Source: Haplomitrium mnioides | Lineage: Eukaryota > Marchantiophyta > Haplomitriopsida > Calobryales | Length of the DNA: 64,000 nt | Assembly (NCBI GenBank): GCA_049999725.1 | Contig: JBNGIS010028758.1 | Location: 58,730-122,729 of the forward strand | Reading direction: 5' to 3' | Part shown: positions 1-13,110 of the stretch, piece after piece | How positions within the stretch are numbered: the stretch's first letter is position 1 | Layout: each line of letters starts with the position of its first letter | Notes under the pieces: model-generated | What the model saw: only the letters and a program-made list of their open reading frames with translations | Databases searched by the model: none | Told to the model about the DNA's origin: nothing | Program-made: the position numbers and the translations under genes

Positions 1-524
1 CTAGAGGGCTCCTTGACTTAGTCCCTTGACCCCACTATTCTATCGTAATAGACACTTTGTATGCTTGGTTGAGATTAGACATTCTTATTGGGAAGTGAGT
101 CTATTGGATTTTTGGTTGAGGGAGGTTCTACTATTGATCGAGTGTCACACTAAGAGTCGAAAATAGAATATTTCTATAGATTGGGTTTTGGAGGTTCCGG
201 TTATTGGTCGGGTGGCAAACATTGATATTGAAACTAGAATCTAAGAGAACTTTGGGTCAAGAAGATTTAGATTGATTTGCTAGAGGGAAATGGTCAAGCA
301 ATCCCATTGAATAGCAACGTCGAGCAGTTAACTACTGCAAGTCAAAGTAAAAGAGCCCATGGGTTAGAGGATTGTACTAGTCTATATGTTCTAAACCTAG
401 ATTTTGATTTTCAGAATATAGGTAAGATCAACTTTGAAATCTTGCTATCGATTTTCACTTGACTATAGTTCTTATAGCAAGTAAATCTAATATTAGACGT
501 GGTTCATCTTCAAGCGTCTAGTAC
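1..524. other. Unassigned flank left of element A1
   Basis: No coding pattern, LTR or satellite monomer is recognisable. The longest frame is 61 codons with no family features. It is the target-side flank of the family A element starting at 525; its last four bases (GTAC) nearly match the four after that element (ATAC, 8271-8274). Confidence 0.5.
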
Positions 525-1673
525 TATGAAGGCATGGGATGGTTTTGTAAGAATATTATGTTGTTTAAGCCATTGTCATAGAATGACATGAATTGTGATG
601 AAGTATGGAGAAGACTTATAAGTTATTAGTAGCAACTTAGATTTGATCTATTTTCTTCAATATGTGTAGATTTGAGTACATAGTAAATTTTGTTCTTATT
701 AGAATTTTTTTGAAGCTGATATTTAATTTTAGTATATTAAATTGCTAAAGAAACTAGTAAGGTTTATAAAAATGAAAAAGCTCTTGTTACCATGAAGTTA
801 TAACCAATTAAAGTGACACAAAGTCTTTGCATAAAAGTCAAAGCACAAAGTATCTAAAAAATATTAAATAAAAATATTATTACATGGGTAGAAAGCTTTC
901 TTTGCAAGCTTTCCAACAAGGTATAATACAGGCAAGTTGAATAAGTATTAAGGACTTTATATAAATTCTTTAAGAATAGATTAAAGAGGAGAAAAGTCAA
1001 GAAAAGTAAATTTGTTCTTTGACTTATTCTTTGAGAAAATCTTGATGTATCATCTTACGAATTTCTTGTAGAGACAAGTACAAGGTAGAAAAGAATTGGA
1101 TTATTTTTTGAGATTCTTTTACAAGAGAAGCTCCAAATGAGAAGCTTCTTCTTGAAGAAGAAAACAAAAGGTGGAGATACTTAAAGAGCACTTTTAGGAT
1201 TTAATAATTAGAGAGTTAATCACCATGGATTATTTACCTATGGTGATAGAATCTTTAGTTCTATTCCTTGTAATATCCAAATTAGTATATAAGGAGGAGG
1301 AGAAGAGAAGAGAGGGACTTGGTTTTAATTTTAGACTTAAGACTTTGGAATTGTGAGAGACCTTTGAAGAAGTGCTTGGAGGAGCTACTTTGAAGAATCG
1401 TTTGAAGGTAAACACTTGAGGAGTGGTTTTTCATAGAGTAAGAAGTGTGTTGAGAGTTAGAAGTGTGAGAGAAAGAGTTTTTTATGTGAGAACATGTGGA
1501 GTAAAGAGTGGAGAATTCCAATATATTTTGTATTGAGTACTTTCATTTGGTATACTTTGTAGAATTTGTTGTGTTTGGTGATTGCAGCGAGACTTCCACC
1601 CACCTCTTATACCCAATGTGCACCCAACATCAAAGTCACATAAGGAGAAACCAGAGAAAGCTTTAGCTTTACA
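525..1673 (+). repeat. 5' LTR of element A1
   Basis: It aligns along its length with 7120-8270 and with both LTRs of A2 (15825-16980, 22236-23398). The family LTR starts TGTGAAGGCATGGGATGG and ends in CTTCACA; here the second base is A and the end reads CTTTACA. A TATA box lies at 1286-1293. The 61- to 113-codon reverse frames in it are LTR sequence, not genes. Confidence 0.9.
1286..1293 (+). promoter_or_regulatory. TATA box in A1 5' LTR
   Basis: TATATAAG is kept at the same relative place in all four flanking family A LTRs (also 7883-7890, 16578-16585, 22999-23006), followed in three of them by a purine-rich GGAGGAG-type tract. It is the likely core promoter of the element transcript. Confidence 0.65.
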
Positions 1674-1677
1674 TTTT

Positions 1678-1695
1678 TGGTTCTGTTGTTGGGAC
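1678..1695 (+). other. Primer-binding site of A1 (degenerate)
   Basis: TGGTTCTGTTGTTGGGAC starts four bases after the LTR end. With the A2 copy it resembles the Asp-tRNA-type site TGGCGCCGTTGCCGGGGA used by Athila/Tat-type elements, with several mismatches. The tRNA assignment is from memory of the family, not a search. Confidence 0.5.
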
Positions 1696-2254
1696 TTTGT
1701 TAATGAGAGGGAAGGAAGGTGGAGATCGGGCTTCACAGTATTGAATGTCAAGCAAGGACGTGATGAAAAAGTAGCCAAGAATTTGTGAAATTGTAAAGAT
1801 GATTGATAGCTCACCACCGCCACACAACAACATTGAGCTTGAAAAGATTCATCAATTTAATGAGTTGTTACTTGTTTTTGATAAGTGCCTTTGCTTATTT
1901 GGCAACACCATTGTATCGTTGATTGTACACTCCAACGGAATAGGTTTGGAATTTGGAGCATAAGCAAGCATTTCATTAAATCAAGGAGAGAGTTCTCAAC
2001 GGTCTTAATGGATGATTAGGAAATGAAAATTGTGGTATGAGTGCTTATTGTGGCCAAAAAACATATGCATCAAAGATTGGTGCAACAATTCAGAGTGGAA
2101 TGAATGAAGCAAACTTTTGCAGACCCAAATCCATCTTTTTCTCGATTCTAATCCAAGCTATTTGTGGGGTGCATATTTTTGTATTGTGGTAGATGTGGTA
2201 GGTAAAGTAGAAACGAGATAGTGATCAAGAAACACCACCAAGCTATCTAATCAA

Positions 2255-3120
2255 GATAGGTAAGATTTTGGTCTTCTATAGCAAAGAATATGAGAATGTG
2301 GAGGATTATCTACGAGAATTAAAATGTGCTTGCATTAGAAATGATGAGAAGCAACCAAATGATTGGTTGGCATTGGTACCCAAATTTCTTTAATGTGAAG
2401 CTCCTAAATAGTACAAAGAGCAAAAAGGAAAAATTCTTAAGTCGTGGGCTAGCTTAGCAAAAGTTTTGGTGGAAACATTTCTCCCAATGGAGAGCTATGA
2501 GAAACTTCTTCAAGAGGTTAACACACTTGAAGCAAAAAAAAAGTGAAAAAGTATGTACACATGTTGAGAGAGTGGACCATTTAGAGATTCAATTCCAAAA
2601 TATGTTGAGAAATAGTGGTGAGAATGTGAATTCTTTCATGGTGGAAATTGTGGCAATGTTGGAAAAGCATTTTCTTTCGTGGTTGAAACCTAGAATTTGA
2701 GCAAAGGTGAAATACAAAAAGCCAACTACCCAAGTGGAGTCTTTATGCATTGTCTTAAGGATGGAAGAGAGCTTGGAGGATGAGCAAGAAGAGAATGTTG
2801 TTGTGCTACTGACAATTGCACAACCCATAGTAGTGGTAGTGGCTCCTCCACCACAAGCTCTAAATCCACCCATGAATAAGCTGTTAACATTGACTTAATG
2901 TCTAGAGAAGTTGAGTTTGAATTTTGTGCAAACTTTGGAGAGAAGGCTTGAAAATCGGCCTAGGTCTAATGAAAGAGAGCCAATGAGACAAGAAAATATA
3001 GAAAATATCACATGTTTTAGATGTGGAGGAGCGCACTTCATCAAAATTTGCCCAAATTGAGAGAATGGTGCCAATGAAAATCAAGCTCAAGAGAGTGTTG
3101 TTGCCTCAATCAACATTGAA
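2255..3120 (+). pseudogene. gag pseudogene of A1 (capsid and zinc knuckle)
   Basis: The region aligns with the A2 gag starting at 17563. The start codon is lost: ATG in A2 is ATA here at 2255-2257. Capsid-like sequence of the retrotransposon gag type follows, with two early stops near 2394 and 2410; the second is TAG where A2 has TGG. A zinc knuckle of the form CX2CX3HX4C (CFRCGGAHFIKIC) is intact at about 3012-3050, followed by a stop. Gag would form the particle shell and bind element RNA through the knuckle. This copy cannot make it. Confidence 0.8.
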
Positions 3121-3715
3121 AAGGTTCCCCATGGTGAGTTGAGAGGGAGTTCAACCGATCGAGGAGTGGACATGTTGGCTCATGAAAGAAAACAAGCTAA
3201 AGTAGTCAAGGAGACTATGAGATTGGAACTATCTGGTACCAAGTCAAGAGAGGCACCATGATGTGGATATGACCAAGAAGCCAAGTAACCCTAGAAGGCG
3301 ACTGGGGATAGAAGATTTCTCAATTTCAAGGCATCAAAAGAAGTACAATATGGTGGAAGATATTGGGAACTTACAAGCCAATATCATGGTGGGGATAAAC
3401 CCAACATTGTGAGTAGAGTTACGTGGAGGTTTGAGCACCAAACAACTTCCAAAGAAGAAGAAAGTCTCAACCAACAATTTTTATGTAAGTGTCACGGATA
3501 CAGAGGTATGTGGAAGAGTCTCAAAAATTGATGTGATATGTGATTCTCAAAGTGTTGTTAGATGAAGGTTTGGTAGTCAATGCCATGACGGAAGATTTGA
3601 TGAAGAAATTGGGCTTGAAACTCACAAGGACTTCCAGGTACATGGTGGGTATGGCCAACAAGTCATGAGTATGCTCACTTTGAGTAATTGAAAAAGTCAG
3701 TCATGGTAATAGAAA

Positions 3716-3835
3716 TCTCTCTCTCTCTCTCNNNNNNNNNNNNNNNNNNNNNNNNNNNNNNNNNNNNNNNNNNNNNNNNNNNNNNNNNNNNNNNNNNNNN
3801 NNNNNNNNNNNNNNNNNNNNNNNNNNNNNNNCCAT

Positions 3836-3893
<58 letters not shown>
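3716..3893 (+). repeat. (CT)n microsatellite with gap, inside A1 protease
   Basis: A CT run at 3716-3731 meets 100 N, then CCATG and a CT run at 3837-3893. In A2 the homologous place (about 19066-19090) is a short imperfect pyrimidine stretch inside coding sequence, so the tract expanded in A1 after insertion. The true length is unknown because the gap falls inside it. Confidence 0.9.
3732..3831. other. Assembly gap, 100 N
   Basis: Exactly 100 N inside a CT microsatellite, probably a nominal gap length. Frames drawn through it are meaningless. Confidence 0.98.
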
Positions 3894-3898
<5 letters not shown>

Positions 3899-4005
3899 TT
3901 GAAAGTGTTGAGTTATGAAATGTTGTTAGGAAAGCCATGCTTGCAAGGAGTAAGGACCACATATAATTGGCACAACAACCACATCACCATTGGATCAAGA
4001 ACTCA

Positions 4006-4121
4006 TTGAGTAAGAGTACTTGTGGATGGCAATGGTGAAGAAATGAAAAACTCAAAAAAAAAGTTGAGTAAGAGTACTTGTGGATGGCAATGGTGAAGAA
4101 ATGAAAAACTCAAAAAAAAAG
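4006..4121 (+). repeat. Perfect 58-bp tandem duplication in A1
   Basis: Two identical 58-bp units (4006-4063, 4064-4121), each beginning TTGAGTAAGAGTAC and ending in a nine-A run plus G. A2 has one copy at the homologous position (about 19185-19240). The identity contrasts with the heavy decay around it. Confidence 0.9.
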
Positions 4122-7119
4122 ACTACCGAGTATATGTTCAATGATGATGAATATCAAAGTGATATTTCTGAGGTGGACACCAATATGGAGGACTCATTGG
4201 GTGAAGAACAAGAATCACCATGAATGTGTGCTATTGAGAAAATGCCAAGGGTAATCAAAGAAGAAGCTCGAGTACAAAGGCATACATTGGTGGCATAAGA
4301 ATTGGAGTGACGAATCACAACACTACTCTATGGAGAGAAAGTTACAAGTGAAGAAAAATGGAAGTTTGAAGAACTTTTTTGTAAGTATATCCATGTTTTT
4401 TCTTTTGGATATGAAGATTTGAAAATGATGACACTTGAAGAGTATTGAATTGACTTGGAAAGTTCAGTCAAAGTGGTTCCACAAAAGCAACGGTAGATGA
4501 ATCTTTCAATTGGGCAGTTTGTCAAAGCCGAGATCGATAAAATGAAGGAGACGGGGTTCATCTATGAGGCCAACAATTCAGAATGGGTTTCTCCCATCAT
4601 TGTGGTTAAAAAGAAAAATTGTAAGCTTCGGGTGTGTGTGGATTACAAGAAGTTGAATGCACTTACAAAGAAGGATTATTATCCACCTTTGTTCATTGAC
4701 TAGATTCTTGAAGAAGTAGGTGGATATGAGTGGTATTCCTTTGGAGATGGATACAGTAGGTACAATCAAATTTCAATTGCATTGAAACATCAACAATTGA
4801 CAATGTTTAATAGTCCTTGGGGTACTTTTGCTTTTAGAGTCATGCCTTTTGGATTATGCAATGGATCGATGACTTTTCAAAGATTTATGAACAAAATTCT
4901 TGAGCATTTCCTCGCAAAGTATGTGAGGGACTTTATTGATGATTTTCATGTATATGGGAGTAAAAAGGATCATTTTGACCACTTGGAGAAAGTTCTTCAA
5001 CGTTTGGATTCAAAGAAAGTGTTTTTCAATTAAAAAAAAATGCATATTTTGGTGTCGACAAAGAGTGTTGCTAGGGCATATCATTTCAAAAGATGGGGTG
5101 GGTGTGGAATCAAAAAGGTACTCAAGATTCAAGCCCTTTCTTTTCCAATCAATGTGACAAAGTTGCAATCTTTCTTGGGAATGGTAGGCTACTATCATTG
5201 TTTTATCTTGGATTTTTTGGCAAAAGCAATAGCGTTTAACTACTACTCGAAGAAAACTGTGGAGTACTCATTGATTTTTAATGATGAAGGTGCCAATGAG
5301 TCATTTGAATAATTGAAGAAAGCAATGACAAGTGCACCAATGTTGGTTACCCCGAATTGGAAGAAGCCTTTTCTTTTATTTATAGATGCTTTAAATGTTG
5401 CTTTTGGATGCACTTCAAGTCAAAAGGACGAGGTAGGACATGATAATCCAATAGCATTTGCAAGTCCACAAATGGTAGTGGCTGAAAAGAATTATTGAGT
5501 AACAGAAAGAGAAGGTTTGGGTTTGATTTTTGGTATCCAAATGTTTAATCATTACTTGTTGGATGGGCGACTTACTATTGTAATTGATTACAAAGATTTG
5601 AAATATATTTTCAATAAGCCTAATGTTGAGAGAAGAATTGCTAAGTGGAAGCTTTTGTTGGTTGAATTCGATTATAGTATTGAAGATCAACCAGGAATGA
5701 AGTATTTGAATGTCAATATGTTGTTACGAGTATATGATGAGACTAGTTATAAAGCGATTGACGAGGAGTTTGCTGATGAGAATATCTTCAACATGAGTGT
5801 TCTACATGAAGAGTACTATGATATCTACAACTATTTGTTGGAAGGATGATATCCAGAGGAAATGAAGTAGCGCAACAAGGCTGCTTTTGCTAATAAGTGT
5901 CAACCTTATTCTTTGGCTGAAAATACTTTGTTTCATCAAGGCTTCGATGGTCTTCTTCGAAGAGCGGTGAGCAAGAAAGGAAGCCAACAATTAATGAATG
6001 AGTTTCATGATAGAGTATGTTTCCACTTTGAAGGGAAAGTGGCGGCGTGCAAGACTTTGGATGGAGGGTACCAATAGCAAGGTATGTTCAAAGACTCTTT
6101 GGAGTTTTGCAAGACATGTGATGTGTGTCAATCATTTGCAAAGAAGTCTACTTATCTTTTTCCTTTGCAATTGGTTGTGCATTTGGATCTTTTTGAAAAC
6201 TGGGGAGTTGTTATTGTTGGTCTTTTGACTCCAACTCCCCGAGGGAATTTGTATGTGGTGGTGGCAACGGATTGCTTAAGAAAATTAGTAGAGGCTTGTC
6301 CTCTCAAGAAAGCTATGGAAGAGGAAGTGGGGAGATTTTCCTTACAAACAAATCATCACAAGGTTTGGTTGTCTATTGGAGATTGTGACGAATAGAGGCT
6401 CACTCTTTGTTAGTGGTGCCACTCGAGCAATGTTGGAGAATTTCTCCATCAAGAAACGAATGACTACATCTTATAGGCCAAATGCAAATGGATTGGCAAA
6501 GCAGACCAACTATACACTCTATCACATATTGGCGAAAGATGCGGATTTAGATGGAGCTAAGCATACATATGATAAGAGGCTCCATGAAATTCTTTGGGAG
6601 TATTGCACAACTCGAAAGGTTTCAACTAGGTATACACCTTTTTGCCTTACTTATAGTTTGGAATTAGTCTTGACTATTGAGTTTGATCTTCCTATGTTTA
6701 AAACTACAAGTGTGGAAAGGCATGAAGAAGGAAATTTGGAGAGGGCTACACGAACTTGTAGCCAACAATTGATAGAGCTAGAAGAAGCATGTGTGATGGC
6801 TGAGGTCAATATTCACAAGGCTTAAGACTAGCAAAAAAAGAGTCGTGACAAGATATTTGGAAGAGAAGACCTATGGTGTTTCAACAAGGAGATTAGGTAA
6901 TGGTATTTGACTACATTCAATATAAGCGAAGCAAAAGAAGTTCCTACCAAGGTACTTTGGACCATTTTTTGTGCATAAAGTGTATTCTAACTACACTTAT
7001 AACTTTTCTAAATTAACAAGAAGGCATTATGATCATGTGAACTATGACAATATGAAACTATTTTATGTTTATAAGAAACTCACTCCGAGGGCAGAATGAA
7101 ACCCTATGGATAAGTAAAA

Positions 7120-8270
7120 TGTGAAGGCATGAGATGGTTTTGTTATAATTTTAATTTGTTTAAACCATTGTCATAGAATGGGATGCATTGTGATGAAGTA
7201 TAGAGAAGACTTAGAAGTTATTAATGGCCACTTAGATTTTATCGGTTTTCTTCAATATGTTTAAATTTGAGTATAGAGCAACTTTTGTTCTTATTAAAAC
7301 TTTCCAAGAGATAATATTTAATAGGAAAATACAATATTGCTCAAGTAACTAGTGAAAGTTTACAAAAGTAAAAATTCTCTTGTTAATCGGAAGTTATAAA
7401 TGGTCAAAGTTACAAAATTTCTTTTCAGAAAAGTTGATATAGAGACTATCTAAAAATATTTTAAATACAAAGATTATTATTTAAGTAGAAATATTACTTT
7501 ATACGCTTTCCAACAAGGTATATCATTGGAAAATTGGAGAAGTATTGAGGATTTTATAAAGATTCTTCTAGAATAGACTAAAGAGGAGAAAAGTCAAGAA
7601 AGGTCAATTTGTTGTTTGACTTATTCCTTGAAAGAATCTCGAAGTATCATTTTAGGAATTGTTTGTAGGGACAAATACAGGGTAGAAAAGTATTGGATCA
7701 ATTTTTTAGATTCTTTGACAAAAGAAGCTCCAAATGAGAAGCTTATTCTTGAAGAAAAAAACAAAATGTAGTGATACTTAAGGAGCACTTTTAGGATTTA
7801 AAAATTAGAGAGTTAATCACCATGGATTCTCTACATATTGTGATAGAATCTTTAGTTTTACTCCTAGTATTATCCAGATTATTATATAAGAAGGAGCAGA
7901 AGCGAGGAGAGAGACTTGGTTTTCAATTTAAACTTTTGACTTGGGAGTTGTGAGAGACCTTTGGAGAAGCTCTTGGAGGAGCTACTTTGAAGAATTGTTG
8001 GAGGGAAAGCACTTGAGGAGTGGTTTTTCATAGAGTGAGCAGTAAGTTGAGAGTTAGAAGGGTGAGAGCAAGAGTGTTTTGTGTGAGAACGTTTGGAGTA
8101 AAGAGTGGAGAATTCTAATATATTTTGTATTGAGTACTTACATTTGATAGACTTTGTATAATTTGTTGTGTTTGATGATTACAACCACACTTCCCCCCAC
8201 CTCTCATACCCAATGTGCACTCAACATCAAAGTAACATAAGGAGAAACCGACAAAGCCTTTAGCTTCACA
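7120..8270 (+). repeat. 3' LTR of element A1
   Basis: Starts TGTGAAGGCATGAGATGG and ends TTAGCTTCACA, the intact family termini. TATA box at 7883-7890. The bases after it (ATAC) nearly repeat those before the element. Confidence 0.9.
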
Positions 8271-10732
8271 ATACGAGGTCGGGACCGAGCTTACAAAGGA
8301 GTTGGAATTTGGCTAAGATTCTATCGGGGGGCTAAGTTTTGAGTATGATGTCAGAGATACAAATTGGTCAGACGCGACAGTCCAACTTCCTCTTTTAAGA
8401 TTAAGTTGGGAGACTAGTGGACTAGAATAACGGATGTCCAGATTGATGATCAGAGAAGGGAACTAGACAATGATGGAAAGGAGGGAGCCAACTACGATTT
8501 TGAGACTCAAAAGAGGAGAGCTACAAGCATCGATTGAGGTTTTCGAAAGAGAGGGGTTTGGGGATGACACAATACCAATGACCAATAAAGAAGGAACCAA
8601 ATACTTAAGAATGACCAATGACCTATAAGAGAGAAACCAACTATCTAAATAGTGACCAACGACCAATAAAAGAGAAATCGACTACTTAACTAATACGAAA
8701 TGATAAAAGAAAAGACGACATCATAAATTAGGCAACACTAATGGACCAAATATAAAAATAATACATTGTGCTTCACTACAAACCAACAACTTGACACAGA
8801 GTGGTCGAATTGACACCACTGAATACAATGTCATCACATCAAGTGTCGCCAAGGAGGTTCACACTAACTATTCTTAAGTGAGACCCTTCGTGAGTAGGGA
8901 GTTCACATGTCACTACGTTGGGGATCCAGCAGTATGATTCTTGACAAGGGGAACAATAAAGCTACATCATTGCAATGTTGAGAGAGGAATGTATCAAAGC
9001 GCAGAGTATGGAGATCAGAATCATAAGCATGTCACTATTGTTATTTCAAGAAGGTGCTCAAAGAAGAGTAAGAGCCAATCTATGACACCTTATCAAGCAT
9101 GTACTAGTGACGTATGCAACTCTGAGCTTTATTCAGGTTGTCTTGATTTGATTAGTCAAGTAGAAAGGGTAGTCACACTATGATGTGGGAGAGATAACCA
9201 ATTCCGGAACTATCGGTTTGTGCGAGCTAGCCGGACCAAACTCGTCAAACCGACACCACAGGGCCAAAATTTAGTTGGTGCAATTTAAGCTAAAACACAC
9301 ACATTACAAGAGATTCCAATGCTGAAACACGGTTGGAAACACAATGCAACTGGCAAAACTAGATTTCTTTTTCAGAACGTAGTCCTTTTTTATGCTTTGG
9401 ACATTAAACACCGTAACTAATGGACATGGAAGCAACACTTATGACAAGGTAGGCTTTTTTTCCTGATCATGGCCTTCTTTTCTATGCTTTGACTTCACAA
9501 TACATTAATAGACATAGCGGACAAATAACACCAAGGCAAGCATATACACATAGATAGGAAATAGTTAGACATAATACTTACAAACAAAAATACAAGGCAA
9601 GAACGTGAGAATGAACATAGTTCTTACAAACCAGAATATTTCTCTAGAGACTCACACTTGGGCAACACTTGAACCTACGACATGAATTTCCAAAAGCTCA
9701 TACCCTCTACAATTATGTACAAGAGATTTGCTTGACACTAGTAACCAAGCATACCCATTTCTTGGACTCCAACTTCTTTTGAATCATTGACACCTTCAAC
9801 ACTTCTAATTTTGTTGTTTTCTATAAACTCCAACAATCAAACTAATCGTCGAACATCTCCAGTGCATCTTACATACTTTTTTTCATCTTCATCGCTCAAC
9901 CAAAACATCCACACATTGTGAGGAGGAGAATATTTCTCTTCTTTGTGACCAAAATTGCCTTAGAATATCCAACCCACTCTAAACTTCAGAGCACATCCCA
10001 AGTGAGCCTTTGAATGATGGATTTCTTCAAGAGAGTGTCAACCCAAAACATACTATCCTTTGAGAGATTCAAAGATTTTTTTGCACTCCCACATCTTGTT
10101 CGACCACTGACCTCTCAAACAACATCCTCCTGTAAGTAGAAATCTTCCTACTAAAACATCTTTCAATTCCTTTGTATTCGCTTCATCAATTGTCCACCTT
10201 TCTTCAGTATGTGGTACCTACTTTTTTGTTTTCCTTTGTTGACATGTACCATTTCTTGACCGACTCTTGAGTGTCGATGTTGTTTGTTGCCAGATTACTG
10301 CTTGTGCTCCTCATGCAGTTCCTCATTCTTTTCTTCTTAATTATGAATACATACACAATTTAGAAACAAACATACAAGAAAGAAACACTAAAATACTTCC
10401 CACAACGCTTGAGTATACTCACTACATAGGAGAAATGCTATGAAGGTCTTGATAATCAGCTAGCCTCTTGATCTCACTTGAGTCACACTTGCCCATGACT
10501 TAGTTATGAGCATTAAATTCTACTCTAAAGCATGATTCCTAACAAATCAAAATCTAACATTGACGAATTCATTTCTTTTCTATTGTTGTTGTCGAAGTCT
10601 TGACACAACTAAAAATAAATCATTGTAGATCCAATTGAGCCGATGATATGTCGATGTCAATCTCATTGAGCTTCATTTTTAAAACTTTCATGTTCTTTAA
10701 GTTGTACCAACCTTGCCAATCTCTTGTAATAA
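8271..10732. other. Unassigned AT-rich region
   Basis: Between A1 and the first satellite block. No reverse transcriptase, integrase, zinc knuckle or LTR shared with other parts of the window was recognised on either strand; frames are 80 codons or shorter without motifs. It may be an older diverged element. The satellite begins abruptly near 10733. Confidence 0.5.
8573..8700 (+). repeat. Short imperfect tandem repeat, about 45 bp x 3
   Basis: Three similar units carry GACCAATAAA or GACCTATAAG, then a GAGAAACC or GGAACC-like run, then ACTA/ATACTTAA. They are diverged and limited to this stretch. Confidence 0.5.
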
Positions 10733-13110
10733 AAATAGTACACATTAAGTACCCACTTCATTAAAGGGAGACAAATAGGTGATAGCTACACAATGTCTTT
10801 AGAGAAATAACAGCACACACTAGGCAACCAATTTGGTTGAGTCAAAATATAATTGTCACAAGTACATAATGAGTATAGAGAAGTGACGAGTACACATCAT
10901 GTAGCCACTTTGGATGAGAGGAAACAAAAAGGTAACAAATACACAATCAAGTATACATCAAGTACTTGGATGGTTGAGGAAAGACAAAATGGTCATAGAT
11001 ACATAATAAGTATGGAGAAATTAGGAGTACACATTAGTAAACCACTTTAGTTAAGTGGAAACATAAATGTCAGAAGTATACAATGAGTTTGGAGAAGTGA
11101 GAAGTACACATCATGTATCCACCTTGATAAGGGGAGAAATAACGGTGACAAATGCACAATGAGTTGGGAGAAGTAAGTAGCTTTGGTTGAGTGGAGGCAC
11201 ACTAGTGTCAACTATATAATGAGTTTTGGAGAAGTCAATAGTACAAATCAAGTACCCACTTGGACACATATAGGTGATAGGTACACAATGAGTTTTGAGA
11301 AATGAGCAATACACATTAGGCAACCAATTTGGTTGAGTGGAAACAAAATTTTCACAAATACACAGTAAGTGTTGAGAAGTGAGTACACATCATGTAACCA
11401 CTTTGGTTGAGGGGAAATATAAAGTTGAAAAGTACACAATGAGTTGGGAAAAGTGAGTAGTTTACATCGTCACACAAATGCTTTAGTTGAGAGGAGTCAA
11501 ATTAGTGTCAACTACATAATGAATTTTAAGGAAGTAAGTAGTACACATCAAGTACCCATTTTGTTGAGGGGAGACAAGTTGGTGATAAGTACACAATCCA
11601 TTTAGAGAATTGAGTAGGACACATCAATTAACCACTTTAGTTGAGTGGAAACATAATTATCACAAGTACGTAATGAGTTTAGAATAGAAGGAGTACACAT
11701 CATGCTACTACTTTGGTTGAGGGGAAACATAAAGATGACAAATGCACAATGAGTTTGGCAAAGGGAGTAGTACACATCACACAACCCGTTTCATAGAGGG
11801 GAGGCAAATCTCTACCAACTACATAATGAGGTTTGGAGAAGTGAGTAGTACACATCTCAAGCACCCATTTGATTGACACAAGACCAATAGGTGATAGTAC
11901 ACAACGCATTTTAAGAAATATGTACTACATATTAGGTAGCCAATTTGGTTGAGTGGAAACATAATTGTCAAAAGTAGAGAATGAGTTTGGAGAAATTAAG
12001 AGCACACATCATGCAACCACTTTGGTTCACGGAAAACATAAAGGTGACAAATAAAAATTGAGTTTGGAGAAGTGACTAGCACACATCATGCAACAACTTT
12101 GCTTCATGGGAGGCAAATCAATGTCAATTCTATAATGAAATTTGAAGAAGTGACTAGCACATATCAAGTACCCACTTGGTTGAGGGGAGACAAATAGGTA
12201 GCTACACAATGAGTTTGGAGAAATGAGGGGTGCATATTAGTTAACCACTTTGGTTGAGTGGAACAATTTTTTGGAGAAATGAAAAGTACACTTCATGTAG
12301 CCACCTTGGTTGATAGGAAACATAACCGTGACAAATACACAATGAGATTGGAGAATTGAGTAGTATACATCACGTAAACGCTTTGCTTTAGAAGAAACAC
12401 AGACGTGACAAACACACAATGAGATTGAGAAATGATACTATACACATCACATAGGTGAGGAAAATTAGTGTCAAGTGCATAATGAGTTTTGGAGAAGTGA
12501 GTAGTATACATCAAGTACCCACTTTGTTGACACAAGACAAATATGTGATAGGTAGACAATAAGTTTTGAGAAATAAGGAGTACACATTAGATCACCAGTT
12601 TGGTTGAGTGGAAACATAATTGTCACAAGTACACATTGATTTTGGAGAAGTGAGGAGTATATATCATGTTACCTCTTTGGTTGGGGGGAATCATAGAGGT
12701 GACAAATACACAATGAGTTGGGAGAAGTGTGTAGTACACATCATGCAATCGCTTTCATTGAGAGGAGGCAATTCAGTATCAACTACATAATGAGTTTTGG
12801 AGAACTAAGTAGTACACATCAAGTGCCCGCTTGGTTGACAAGAGACAAATAGGTTGTAGGTACAGAAGGAGTTTTGTAAAATGAGGAGTACACATAAGGT
12901 AGCGACTTTGTTTGAGTGGAATTATAATTATCACTAGTACACAAAGAGTTTGGAAAAGTGAGGATTACACATCATGTAGTTGCTTTGGTTGAGGGGAAAC
13001 ATAAAGATGGCAAATACACAAATAGTAGGTAACCACTTTGGTTGAGTGGAAACATATTTGTTTCAAGAACACAATGAGTTTTGGAAAATGAGGAGTACAC
13101 ATCATGTAAC
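10733..13110 (+). repeat. Satellite block 1, four-class higher-order array
   Basis: Monomers of about 75-80 bp share the core ACACAATGAGTTTGGAGAAG and fall in four ordered classes. A: CATCATGTAACC, ending AACATAAAGGTGAC. B: CATCACACAACC, ending GTGTCAAC. C: CATCAAGTACCCACTTGG, ending AATAGGTGATAG. D: CATTAGGTAACC, ending ATAATTGTCAC. One A-B-C-D unit is about 305 bp. From about 11170 the block matches block 2 (from about 29981) in order and private variants, including irregular monomers near 12390-12560. It ends at the same base of an A monomer (GTAAC) where the copia element sits at 31979. Reverse-strand frames here are satellite, not genes. Confidence 0.95.

Larger units (their letters stand above)
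3140..7099 (+). pseudogene. pol pseudogene of A1 (PR-RT-RNH-IN)
   Basis: Fragments in several frames match the better A2 copy. A protease-like segment with LLDEGLVVN (about 3555) is broken by a (CT)n tract and a 100-N gap. Reverse transcriptase follows at 4497-5160; 4782-5033 keeps FIDD of the catalytic loop and PFGLCN. RNase H sequence is at 5313-5760 and integrase at 5880-7090, including CKTCDVCQ near 6108. In the integrase core the second catalytic Asp is Asn (VTNRG, about 6391) and the Glu codon is Lys (GLAKQTN, 6499-6501). Stops and frameshifts are frequent; several aligned stops are TGG-to-TAG or CAG-to-TAG changes. The sequence ends about 20 bases before the 3' LTR. Confidence 0.85.
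525..8270 (+). mobile_element. Ty3/gypsy element A1, decayed full-length copy
   Basis: The element has two LTRs of about 1.15 kb (525-1673 and 7120-8270), a degenerate primer-binding site just inside the 5' LTR, and gag and pol remnants in the order gag, protease, reverse transcriptase, RNase H, integrase. That order defines Ty3/gypsy. No chromodomain is seen after the integrase. The primer site and the reverse transcriptase block beginning with W-Y/S-F-x-D-G resemble the Athila/Tat side of the family, which is an inference. Flanks GTAC and ATAC fit a 4-bp target duplication with one change. It holds a 100-N gap and many stops, so it cannot be active. Confidence 0.9.

Noticed and set aside
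525-8270. Several single pol fragments of A1 as separate genes.
   Set aside because: They are pieces of one gag-pol interrupted by stops and frameshifts; alignment with A2 puts them in one element.
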